NCBI GenBank assembly: GCA_023621895.1 | Contig: JAMOAF010001139.1 | Span: 1-7,765, forward strand | DNA from: Planctomycetota bacterium | Lineage (GTDB): Bacteria; Planctomycetota; Planctomycetia; Pirellulales; Thermoguttaceae | DNA length: 7,765 bases | Reading direction: 5' to 3' | Shown here: positions 1 to 5,625 of the stretch, in pieces | Numbering within the stretch: position 1 is the stretch's first letter | Layout: the number at the start of each line of letters is the position of its first letter | Program-made: the position numbers and the translations under genes | The notes under the pieces: generated by a model | Databases searched by the model: none | What the model was told of the DNA's origin: nothing | What the model saw: only the letters and a program-made list of their open reading frames with translations

Positions 1-1101
1 GGGAACCGCAATTTTGAAGGCCGGGTTAATCCGCTGGTCAAGGCAAACTACCTTGCCAGCCCGCCCCTGGTCGTCGCCTACGCTCTGGCCGGAACGACGG
101 ACATCGATTTGGCCACCGAGCCGATCGGCCAGGGCGCGGACGGGCAGCCGGTCTACTTGAAAGACATCTGGCCAAGCGCCGAGGAAGTCCAGGCGGTCGC
201 CGCCGAGGCCGTTCGCCCCGAGTTTTTCCGCCGCCGCTATACCGACGTCCTCTCCGCCAACCCGCAATGGAATGCAATCGAGGTCGGCGAAGGGAGCCTG
301 TTTGAGTGGAACGCCGAGAGCACCTACATCCAGGAGCCGCCGTTCCTGATCGACCTGGCCGCCGAGCCGGGTCCGGTCCAGCCGATCCGCGGCGCGCGGG
401 TGCTGGCCGCCTTTGGCGATTCGGTGACCACCGACCACATCTCGCCCGCCGGCTCGATCAAGCCCGACGGCCCGGCCGGGCGATACCTCCAGGAGCATGG
501 CGTCGCGCCCCGGGATTTCAACAGCTTCGGGTCGCGGCGGGGCAACGATCGCGTGATGACCCGCGGCACCTTCGCCAACATCCGCATCCGCAACCTCCTT
601 GCCCCGGGAACGGAAGGCGGAGTCACGCGCCATTTGCCCGACGGCGCCGAAACGACGATCTACGAGGCAGCCCAGCAGTACGCCGCCGAGCGGGTCCCGC
701 TGATCGTGCTGGCCGGCGCCGAATACGGCACCGGCAGCAGCCGCGACTGGGCCGCCAAGGGGACCCACCTGCTCGGCGTCCGCGCCGTGATCGCCGCCAG
801 CTTTGAACGCATCCATCGCAGCAACCTGGTCGGCATGGGAGTCCTGCCCCTGGAGTTCATCGGAGGCGCGACCTGGCAGTCGGTCGGCCTCGGCGGCGAG
901 GAACTCTTCGACATCCCCCAGGAAGACGGCACACTCCGGCCCGGCGGGCGGCTGACGGTGACCGCGACGAGGGCTGACGGCTCGAAGGTTGCGTTCGAAA
1001 CGAACGTGCGAATCGATACGCCGGTCGAGCTCGAATACTACCGAAACGGAGGCATTCTCCAAACGGTGCTCCGCAAAATGCTCGCCTCGCCTTCCCTGTA
1101 G
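1..1101 (+). CDS. acnA: Aconitate hydratase, AcnA type (5' partial, C-terminal part)
   Basis: The open frame begins at base 1 without a start codon, so the N-terminal portion lies outside the window; 366 residues remain of a family that usually has about 900. Aconitase interconverts citrate and isocitrate in the TCA cycle in the cytoplasm. Visible at the very start is GNRNFEGR (residues 1-8); its two Arg match the substrate-binding Arg pair of the mitochondrial enzyme's NRNFTGR. Next comes the linker into the swivel domain, then the swivel signature GDSVTTDHISPAGSI (from residue 139) and SRRGNDRVMTRGTFANIRIRN. The loop EYGTGSSRDWAAKG (241-254) carries the catalytic Ser (S246) and its partner R248. 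The three Fe-S cysteines are expected upstream and cannot be seen. GSSRDWAAKG and the C-terminal RIDTPVELEYYRNGGIL favour the AcnA/IRP branch over AcnB. The TTG at 109 is an internal codon, not a start. No terminator with a T-run follows the stop. Confidence 0.97.
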   Translation, partial: GNRNFEGRVNPLVKANYLASPPLVVAYALAGTTDIDLATEPIGQGADGQPVYLKDIWPSAEEVQAVAAEAVRPEFFRRRYTDVLSANPQWNAIEVGEGSLFEWNAESTYIQEPPFLIDLAAEPGPVQPIRGARVLAAFGDSVTTDHISPAGSIKPDGPAGRYLQEHGVAPRDFNSFGSRRGNDRVMTRGTFANIRIRNLLAPGTEGGVTRHLPDGAETTIYEAAQQYAAERVPLIVLAGAEYGTGSSRDWAAKGTHLLGVRAVIAASFERIHRSNLVGMGVLPLEFIGGATWQSVGLGGEELFDIPQEDGTLRPGGRLTVTATRADGSKVAFETNVRIDTPVELEYYRNGGILQTVLRKMLASPSL

Positions 1102-1224
1102 CCGAGTCTCACCGAAGCCGCGGGCGAGCGTCTCTCCAGAGCCGCCTCCGCCGTGCGGGCTGCGAACTTCCCGCGTGACAGTGCCTGATTATTCGCCACG
1201 GAGGCCTCGGCCGGCCCCCTTGCG

Positions 1225-1253
1225 TTGACCCTGCCGCCACTACCCGGTAAATT
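1225..1253 (+). promoter_or_regulatory. Sigma70-type promoter for the GNAT gene
   Basis: TTGACC (1225-1230, 5 of 6 to the -35 consensus) is followed after exactly 17 bp by TAAATT (1248-1253, 4 of 6 to the -10 consensus). Transcription would start near 1260, giving a leader of about 34 nt before ATG 1294. The position, just after the end of acnA and just before the GNAT gene, supports a separate transcription unit. Seen by eye; no transcript data. Confidence 0.6.
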
Positions 1254-1293
1254 ACAGTCGGCTGAAACGTCGTTCGGAAAATGGGCGAGTGAA

Positions 1294-1854
1294 ATGGGTC
1301 TGACCTACTTCAAACGCTACCGCATGGAGATCGACTTGCGGGCGAGATGTGGGCCCCCGATCGAAGTGCCTGAAGGCTACTTGCTCATCCCGTGGAGAAA
1401 GTCGCTCCTGGATTTCCACGCGGAGGTGAAATTCCGGAGCTTCCGCGACGAGCTCGACGCCAACGTCTTTCCCTGCCTGGGCGAGCTGGCCGGATGCCGC
1501 CGGCTGATGCGGCAGATATCGCGAAAGGCAGGGTTCCTTGAACGGGCGACCTGGCTCGCGGCCAAAGTCGACTCTGGTTTGGAACCGAAGGAGTACTGCG
1601 GAACGGTTCAGGGAATCCGCGATCACATGGGAATCGGCGCCATCCAGAACCTCGGCATCGTGCCCGCCCACCGCGACCGCGGCCTGGGGGCGTGCCTGAT
1701 GGACCGGGCCCTCGATGGATTCTGGGATTCGGGCGTCCGCCATGTCTATCTGGAAGTGACCGCAGAGAACGAAAAAGCCATTCGTCTCTACCAGCGTTTG
1801 GGGTTCCAAACGGTGAAGACCGTCTTCAAGGTGGCGGAGGTGGCGTACACTTAA
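1294..1854 (+). CDS. GNAT-family N-acetyltransferase
   Basis: A 186-residue protein with a single C-terminal GNAT domain. Motif A is IQNLGIVPAHRDRGLGACLM, residues 117-136: a beta strand, then R127-x-R129-G-L-G-A, the acetyl-CoA pyrophosphate loop. Motif B is VYLEVTAENEKAIRLYQRLG followed by F (151-171), the usual NxxAIxLYxxLGF end of the fold. The first 100 residues hold MGLTYFKRYRMEID and a DANVFPCLG segment, a layout I associate with planctomycete GNATs of unknown substrate. ATG 1294 is chosen because the in-frame TTG at 1225 is the first codon of the apparent -35 box and the 23 extra residues look non-conserved. Only a weak purine-rich stretch (GAGTGAA) precedes the ATG. The acceptor could be a small molecule or a protein N-terminus; the sequence does not say. 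No signal peptide or membrane segment; cytoplasmic. Confidence 0.85.
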   Translation: MGLTYFKRYRMEIDLRARCGPPIEVPEGYLLIPWRKSLLDFHAEVKFRSFRDELDANVFPCLGELAGCRRLMRQISRKAGFLERATWLAAKVDSGLEPKEYCGTVQGIRDHMGIGAIQNLGIVPAHRDRGLGACLMDRALDGFWDSGVRHVYLEVTAENEKAIRLYQRLGFQTVKTVFKVAEVAYT

Positions 1855-1896
1855 TGGGGCTGTCCCCCCTCCCTCGCCCCGCCGAGCCCGTCAGCG

Positions 1897-1913
1897 ATCA
1901 CCTCGCCGGTGAT
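1897..1913. other. Short inverted repeat between GNAT and M16 genes
   Basis: ATCACC (1897-1902) and GGTGAT (1908-1913) form a perfect 6-bp stem with a 5-nt loop. No T-run follows on either strand, so it is not a convincing intrinsic terminator. It overlaps a lone TTGACG (1913-1918) that could be a -35 element for the M16 genes, but no acceptable -10 lies 16-18 bp downstream. It could equally be an operator-like site or chance in GC-rich DNA. Confidence 0.25.
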
Positions 1914-1973
1914 TGACGCCTCCGGGGTGGTCTCGCCTTTCGGCCGCCAGCACCTTTTCTATCCAGAGAGCAG

Positions 1974-3209
1974 ATGATCCAATCCCACATTTTTGGCAAC
2001 GGGCTGGTCCTCGTGGCCGAACCCATGGACTGGCTGGAGTCGGCGGCATTCACGATCCTCGTCCCGGCCGGCTGCATCCACGAGTCGCCCGACCGGGGCG
2101 GGTTGAGCGGTTTCACCTGCGAAATGGCGCTCCGCGGAGCCGGCCCGCGAGACAGCCGCCAGTTCATCAACGATTTGGATTGCCTGGGCGTAGAACGCAG
2201 CGAATCGGTGGGAGAATCGCATACGCGGTTCAGCGCGGCCACCCTGGCGGGGAATCTCCACGAAGCGCTGACGATATTTGCCGACGTACTCCGGCGGGCC
2301 CATCTGCCGGCGGATCAATTGGAGGCCGGCCGGCAGGTGATGTATCAGGAGCTGCGCGCCGTCGAGGACGAACCGGCCCAGAAGGTGATGCTGGAATTGA
2401 GGCGCCGCCACTACCCCGACCCCTGGGGCCGCCCCAGCCAGGGCGACGCCGCCTCGCTCAAAGCCATCTCGCTTGACGACATTCGCAACCACTTCCAGCG
2501 AGCGTATCGCCCCACGGGAACGATCGTCGGCGTTGCCGGCCGCTTCGACTGGGAATCCCTCCAAGACCACGTCGGCAGCCTGCTCGGCGACTGGCAGCCC
2601 GCCGAGCGGGCCGAACTGGCCGAGTCCCACCATCCGGCCCCCTACCAGCACCTCAGCTACGATTCGAACCAGACCCAGATCGGCGTTGCCTACGCAAGCG
2701 TCCCCTACCGCAGCGAGGATTATTTCCCGGCCTGGGGGGCCGTGGGAATTCTCTCCGGCGGAATGAGCGCGCGGCTGTTCACCGAGGTCCGCGAACGGCG
2801 GGGCTTGTGCTACAGCGTCTACGCAACGCATCACACGCTCCCGCACCTGGGCGGCGTCTTCTGCTACGCGGGCACCAGCGCGGAGCGCGCCCAGGAGACC
2901 TTGGACGTCCTGCTGGCCGAATTGCAGCGGCTCGGCGAGGGTGTCGAGGAGCACGAACTTGAGCGCCTCAAGGCGCGGATCAAGAGCGCACTGATCATGC
3001 AGCAGGAATCCAGCTCGGCGCGGAGCGGTTCGATCGCCCGCGATTGGCATCACCTCGGCCGGGCGCGGACGCTGGCCGAGCTCGACGCGTTGGTCGACGC
3101 TCTGAGCAGCGAGCGGATCAACGCCTACCTGGCCGCCAATCCGCCCCGCCAGTTCACGATCGTCACACTTGGCCGGAAAGAATTGGAGGTGCCTCTTGGA
3201 GTTTCTTAA
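1974..3209 (+). CDS. M16B peptidase-like protein, R/Y subunit lacking the zinc site
   Basis: A 411-residue protein of the insulinase/processing-peptidase family (M16), of single-unit length (two half-domains). In catalytic members an HFLEH zinc motif follows the GLAH turn; here the same place reads GFTCE (residues 46-50), so both His ligands are gone, although the distal Glu context (QVMYQEL, E126) remains. The second half has a good R/Y motif: SARLFTEVRERRGLCYSVYA (265-284), with R273 and Y280 as likely substrate-backbone contacts. This is the known pattern of non-catalytic partners in heterodimeric M16B enzymes, such as mitochondrial alpha-MPP and bacterial two-gene pairs. The next gene, which starts inside this one, supplies the zinc site. 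ATG 1974 is preceded by a purine-rich AGAGAG; the N-terminus IFGNGLVLVAEP is the usual first strand of the fold. No signal peptide, so probably cytoplasmic. Substrate unknown. Confidence 0.92.
   Translation: MIQSHIFGNGLVLVAEPMDWLESAAFTILVPAGCIHESPDRGGLSGFTCEMALRGAGPRDSRQFINDLDCLGVERSESVGESHTRFSAATLAGNLHEALTIFADVLRRAHLPADQLEAGRQVMYQELRAVEDEPAQKVMLELRRRHYPDPWGRPSQGDAASLKAISLDDIRNHFQRAYRPTGTIVGVAGRFDWESLQDHVGSLLGDWQPAERAELAESHHPAPYQHLSYDSNQTQIGVAYASVPYRSEDYFPAWGAVGILSGGMSARLFTEVRERRGLCYSVYATHHTLPHLGGVFCYAGTSAERAQETLDVLLAELQRLGEGVEEHELERLKARIKSALIMQQESSSARSGSIARDWHHLGRARTLAELDALVDALSSERINAYLAANPPRQFTIVTLGRKELEVPLGVS
3185..3198 (+). promoter_or_regulatory. Shine-Dalgarno and TTG start of the second M16 gene
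   Basis: GGAGGT (3185-3190) lies 5 nt before TTG 3196, inside the 3' end of the upstream M16 gene. This decides the start. The upstream in-frame TTG at 3169 has no comparable site, and the protein from 3196 (MEFLKHTLPNGLQIV) begins exactly at the family's first strand. The upstream gene ends at 3209, a 14-nt overlap that suggests translational coupling. Confidence 0.75.
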
Positions 3210-4434
3210 GCACACCCTGCCCAACGGCCTACAGATCGTCGCCGAGTGCAACGGCCAGGCCTGGTCGACGGCGGTCGGGTTCTTCGTCCGCACCGGCGCT
3301 CGCGACGAAACCGACGAGATCGCGGGCGTCAGCCACTTCCTTGAACACATGATGTTCAAGGGCACGCCGTCGCGCTCGGCCGACGACGTGAACCGCGAGT
3401 TCGACCAGATGGGAGCTTCCTACAACGCGTTTACGAGCGAAGAACACACCGTCTACTACGCCGCCGTTCTGCCGGAATACCAACTCCGAGCGATCGACCT
3501 TCTGGGCGACATCCTCCGCCCTTCGCTCCGCGGTGAAGACTTCGACGTCGAAAAGCAGGTGATCCTCGAAGAAATCCGCATGTACGAGGATCAGCCGCCT
3601 TTTGGGGCCGACGAAAAGTGCCGCGCGCTCCACTTCGGAGGGCATCCGCTCGCACGCAGCGTGCTGGGGACGGCGGAGCGGATTTCCGCCCTCTCGGTCG
3701 ACGCGATGCGCGATTACTTCCGGCGACGCTACTGCGCCTGCAACGTTGTCCTTGCCGCCTCGGGCCGCGTCGATTTCGACGCCCTGGTGGCCGCGGCCGA
3801 TCGCATCTGCGGCTCGTGGGAGCCGGGCAGCGGCAACCGCCAGCTCGGCCCCGCCGCTCCTGCCTCGGGATTCCACGTCGTCCGCAGGGAAAACGCCGCT
3901 CAGGAGTATGTCGTCCAACTCGCCCCCGGCCCGTCGGCCGACGATGACGACCGCTACGCCGCCAAATTGCTGGCGACGATCCTCGGCGATGAAACCGGCA
4001 GCCGCATATTCTGGGAATTGATCGACACCGGCGTCGCCGAGCAGGCCAGTCTCGGCCATTTCGAGTACGACGACGCCGGCATTTTCATGACGTATATAAG
4101 CTGCGAGCCGGGCCAGACGGCCAGCAACCTCCAGCGAGTCCACGATCTGTTCGCCAAGGTGCAGCAACAGGGGATCACCCCCGAAGAACTCTCCCAAGCC
4201 AAGAACAAGGTGTGCTCCCGGATCGTCCTGGCCAGCGAACGGCCCAAGGGGCGGCTGTTCGTCGTTGGCGGCGACTGGGTCCAACGCGGTGAGTACCGAT
4301 CCGTGCGAGACGACCTCGACGCCGTTGGACAGGTCACCCCGGAACAGGTCGACGACGTGATCCGCAAGTACCCCCTGCGGCACTCGACGACGATGACCAT
4401 CGGCCCGCTCGAAAACGTCGATCAGCCCCAGTAA
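3196..4434 (+). CDS. M16B zinc metallopeptidase, catalytic subunit
   Basis: A 412-residue insulinase-family protease when started at TTG 3196. The zinc site is H47-F-L-E50-H51 in GVSHFLEHMMFKGT, with the third ligand 75 residues beyond H51 in VILEEIRMYED (most likely E126). E50 is the general base. The N-terminal domain is typical (LPNGLQIVAE, VGFFVRTGARDE, NAFTSEEHTVYYA). In the C-terminal half, where single-chain enzymes carry an R/Y motif, the sequence reads SRIFWELIDTGVAEQASLGH (269-288), with Ile and Glu in place of Arg and Tyr. The activity therefore probably depends on the partner encoded just upstream, which shows the reverse pattern. The two genes overlap by 14 nt and should be co-translated. 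No signal peptide or lipobox; cytoplasmic. Family members degrade or process peptides, but the substrate cannot be read from the sequence. Its end is 51 bp from the convergent greA. Confidence 0.95.
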   Translation: MEFLKHTLPNGLQIVAECNGQAWSTAVGFFVRTGARDETDEIAGVSHFLEHMMFKGTPSRSADDVNREFDQMGASYNAFTSEEHTVYYAAVLPEYQLRAIDLLGDILRPSLRGEDFDVEKQVILEEIRMYEDQPPFGADEKCRALHFGGHPLARSVLGTAERISALSVDAMRDYFRRRYCACNVVLAASGRVDFDALVAAADRICGSWEPGSGNRQLGPAAPASGFHVVRRENAAQEYVVQLAPGPSADDDDRYAAKLLATILGDETGSRIFWELIDTGVAEQASLGHFEYDDAGIFMTYISCEPGQTASNLQRVHDLFAKVQQQGITPEELSQAKNKVCSRIVLASERPKGRLFVVGGDWVQRGEYRSVRDDLDAVGQVTPEQVDDVIRKYPLRHSTTMTIGPLENVDQPQ

Positions 4435-4485
4435 TCCGGCTGATTCTCGTGACACGGAATCATGCCGTTTCCAGCCGCGCGCCGG

Positions 4486-4983
4486 CTACAATTGCGAGCC
4501 GTTGTCGCCGAAGCGGATGTCAAGAATCTCGAATCGGGTCGTTCCCGCGGGGACCTCGATGTCCACGCGCTGGCCGATCTTCTTTCCCAGCAGGCCTTGG
4601 GCCAGCGGGCTGGTGACGAGAATCTTGCCGGCCATGTAGTCTTCCTCGCCGGCTCCGACGAGCGTGAACTCCTCTTCGTCGCCGAGGTCCAAATCCTTCA
4701 CGGCGACGGTGCAGCCGAACACGACCTCGTCCTTGGGCAACTTGGAGGGGTCAATCAGAACGGCGCGGGCCAACTGGTCGCGGAGGTGATTGATCTTCGC
4801 CAAGAGCAAGCCCTGGCTCTCGCGCGCTCCGTGGTACTCGGCGTTTTCACTCAGGTCGCCCTCCGCCCGAGCGACGGCGATTCTCTTTTCGATCTTTGGC
4901 ATCTCCTCATTCTGAAGATGCTCCAGCTCGGCTTTTTTCTTGTTGTACCCCACTTGGGTCATCGGAATTCGATCCGCCATCAT
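4486..4983 (-). CDS. greA: Transcription elongation factor GreA
   Basis: At 165 residues this is the normal length for GreA, which enters the secondary channel of RNA polymerase and stimulates cleavage of the 3' end of backtracked RNA. The N-terminal coiled coil spans roughly residues 8-78 and holds the acidic tip GDLSENAEYHGARE (42-55), where D43 and E46 correspond to the Mg-coordinating D41 and E44 of the E. coli protein. The C-terminal FKBP-like domain is evident in VVFGCTVAV, GKILVTSPLAQGLLGKKIGQ and the closing FEILDIRF. An AGGAG (4992-4988 on the minus strand) lies 4 nt before ATG 4983 and 7 nt before a second ATG at 4980; either may be used, and the second has the more usual spacing. 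The gene runs toward the M16 pair, and no T-rich terminator is seen in the 51-bp gap. Its leader contains an apparent attenuator. Confidence 0.97.
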   Translation of the reverse strand: MMADRIPMTQVGYNKKKAELEHLQNEEMPKIEKRIAVARAEGDLSENAEYHGARESQGLLLAKINHLRDQLARAVLIDPSKLPKDEVVFGCTVAVKDLDLGDEEEFTLVGAGEEDYMAGKILVTSPLAQGLLGKKIGQRVDIEVPAGTTRFEILDIRFGDNGSQL

Positions 4984-5000
4984 GCTTCTCCTAGCGCGCG

Positions 5001-5037
5001 AAAAAAATCGCGGTCCCTTGAGCTTGTCAGGAACCGC
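5001..5037 (-). terminator. Intrinsic terminator/attenuator in the greA leader
   Basis: Read on the minus strand, GCGGTTCCT (5037-5029) pairs with AGGGACCGC (5018-5010) to make a 9-bp stem with one G.U pair and a 10-nt loop, followed after two bases by seven T (5007-5001). This is the form of a rho-independent terminator. It lies only 17 bp upstream of the greA ATG, with no recognisable gene between it and the repeat array, so transcripts that reach greA probably pass through it. A short competing hairpin, CGCGA/TCGCG (5012-5008 with 5001-4997), shares three bases with the terminator arm and holds the T-tract in its loop. Confidence 0.6.
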
Positions 5038-5067
5038 TGGTCGTGCGGGTGGGCGCCCTCTCTACCC

Positions 5068-5095
5068 ATTGTGGTCAAGCCCCGCCGAAAGTAAA
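5068..5095 (-). promoter_or_regulatory. Possible greA promoter (weak)
   Basis: On the minus strand, TTTACT (5095-5090, 4 of 6) and CACAAT (5073-5068, 4 of 6) are separated by 16 bp, placing a start near 5061 and giving a leader of about 78 nt that includes the terminator-like hairpin. A rival reading (CTGACA at 5030-5025 as -35) would place the -10 in the T-tract, which lacks the key A, so it is less likely. Confidence 0.25.
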
Positions 5096-5108
5096 GATCA
5101 CTCCGTTA

Positions 5109-5220
5109 ACCCGACGCGTCAGCGAGGTCTCCTGACCCGACGCGTCAGCAAGGTCTCCCAACCCGACGCGTCAGCGAGGCCTCCTGACCCGACGCGTCAG
5201 CGAGGCCTCCTGACCCGACC
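5109..5220 (+). repeat. 26-bp tandem repeat, four units plus a stub (left arm)
   Basis: Four consecutive 26-bp units start at 5109, 5135, 5161 and 5187, followed by an 8-base stub at 5213-5220. Each unit opens with ACCCGACGCGTCAGC, in which GACGCGTC is a perfect palindrome, and then (G/A)AGG(T/C)CTCC. Units differ at only a few positions, so duplication is recent or copies are homogenised. The arm is followed immediately by related units in the opposite orientation. I associate such repeats with intergenic DNA of planctomycetes, from memory only. Confidence 0.9.
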
Positions 5221-5223
5221 TGG

Positions 5224-5307
5224 CCTCGCTTACGCATCGGGTTACCTCGCTTACGCATCGGGTTACCCCGCTTACGCGTCGGGTTACCTCGCTTACGCGT
5301 CGGGTTA
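5224..5307 (-). repeat. 21-bp tandem repeat, four inverted units (right arm)
   Basis: Four consecutive 21-bp units start at 5224, 5245, 5266 and 5287. The core CCTCGCTTACGCGTCGGGTT is nearly the reverse complement of the left-arm core (CTTACG in place of CTGACG). Two units carry ACGCAT and two ACGCGT. The period is a multiple of three, so the minus strand stays open and reads as NPTRKRG/NPMRKRG units; this is a by-product of the repeat, not a protein. With the left arm it can fold into a large imperfect hairpin in RNA, or a cruciform, between tkt and greA. Confidence 0.88.
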
Positions 5308-5590
5308 CGATGGCGGGCGACAGTCGAAAAGGTCTCCTGCTCATGAATCAGCCGGGTTGAGGGAACCCTCGGCCCTTGCGGCTGGCATCGCGACAAGATC
5401 ACGTGAGAATCCCGCGGGGGAGGGAGAATGCAGCGATTTACCTCCAACCCAAGGGGGGATATTAACGGCTACGACGTATCCCCCAAACGGGCAACCTGCG
5501 CCGGTACGATCCGAAATGTGACTCCTCAGCCGGGGAAACGCGCGAATTCATGCGGAAATCTGGAAAACCGGAAATCCGCGCGCAAGAAAG
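5308..5590. other. Intergenic stretch without a supported gene
   Basis: About 280 bp between the repeat array and the small-RNA promoter. A decayed piece of the left-arm repeat (AAGGTCTCCTG, 5329-5339) remains next to the array. An imperfect hairpin sits at 5351-5373 (GCCGGGTT with AACC-CT-CGGC). A stronger inverted repeat is listed separately at 5454-5484. A 62-codon frame starting at ATG 5428 after GGGAG has no recognisable content and runs into the promoter, so I do not call it a gene. Confidence 0.5.
5454..5484. other. Perfect 8-bp inverted repeat GGGGGATA/TATCCCCC
   Basis: GGGGGATA (5454-5461) and TATCCCCC (5477-5484) are perfect reverse complements separated by 15 bp. No T-run follows on either strand, so it is not an intrinsic terminator. 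The centre-to-centre spacing of about 23 bp (roughly two helical turns) would suit a dimeric DNA-binding protein, but this is inference. It lies about 105 bp upstream of the small-RNA promoter. Confidence 0.4.
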
Positions 5591-5619
5591 TTTACAGCGC
5601 GATCACAATCCACTAGAAT
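5591..5619 (+). promoter_or_regulatory. Strong sigma70-type promoter of the small-RNA unit
   Basis: TTTACA (5591-5596) and TAGAAT (5614-5619) are each 5 of 6 to consensus and separated by the ideal 17 bp; this is the best promoter in the window. Transcription would start near 5626. Upstream, the octamer CGGAAATC occurs twice in the same orientation, 16 bp apart (5553-5560 and 5569-5576), ending 14 bp before the -35, where an activator or UP-like element could act. No protein-coding gene follows in this direction. Confidence 0.65.
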
Positions 5620-5625
5620 CGACAG

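Noticed and set aside
1102..1224. Terminator after acnA
   Set aside because: GC-rich palindromes such as GAGGCCTC (1201-1208) occur, but none has a T-run; nothing supportable.
1913..1941. Promoter for the M16 pair from TTGACG at 1913-1918
   Set aside because: No acceptable -10 hexamer at 16-18 bp spacing; the pair may be read from the GNAT promoter instead.
1959..3365. Long minus-strand frame (468 codons) opposite the first M16 gene
   Set aside because: Antisense shadow typical of GC-rich coding sequence; the + strand frame has full M16 family content.
3229..4455. Long minus-strand frame (408 codons) opposite the second M16 gene
   Set aside because: Same reason: antisense shadow of a gene with an intact HFLEH zinc motif and family structure.
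4454..4468. ACGG/CCGT hairpin between the M16 gene and greA as a bidirectional terminator
   Set aside because: Only 4 bp of stem, 7-nt loop and no T-run on either strand.
5109..5307. CRISPR array
   Set aside because: Units are directly tandem with no unique spacers, the orientation flips midway, and no cas genes are nearby.
5145..5447. Minus-strand open frame of 100 codons containing NPTRKRG repeats
   Set aside because: It is the translation of the 21- and 26-bp DNA repeats; the flanking parts have no domain and the frame stays open only because 21 is a multiple of three.
4940..5521. Plus-strand open frame of 193 codons across the greA start, repeats and intergenic DNA
   Set aside because: Begins antisense inside greA and is mainly repeat translation; no RBS or recognisable domain.
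5428..5616. 62-codon plus-strand frame with GGGAG before the ATG
   Set aside because: Unrecognisable composition, passes through an inverted repeat and ends inside the small-RNA promoter; not enough to call a gene.
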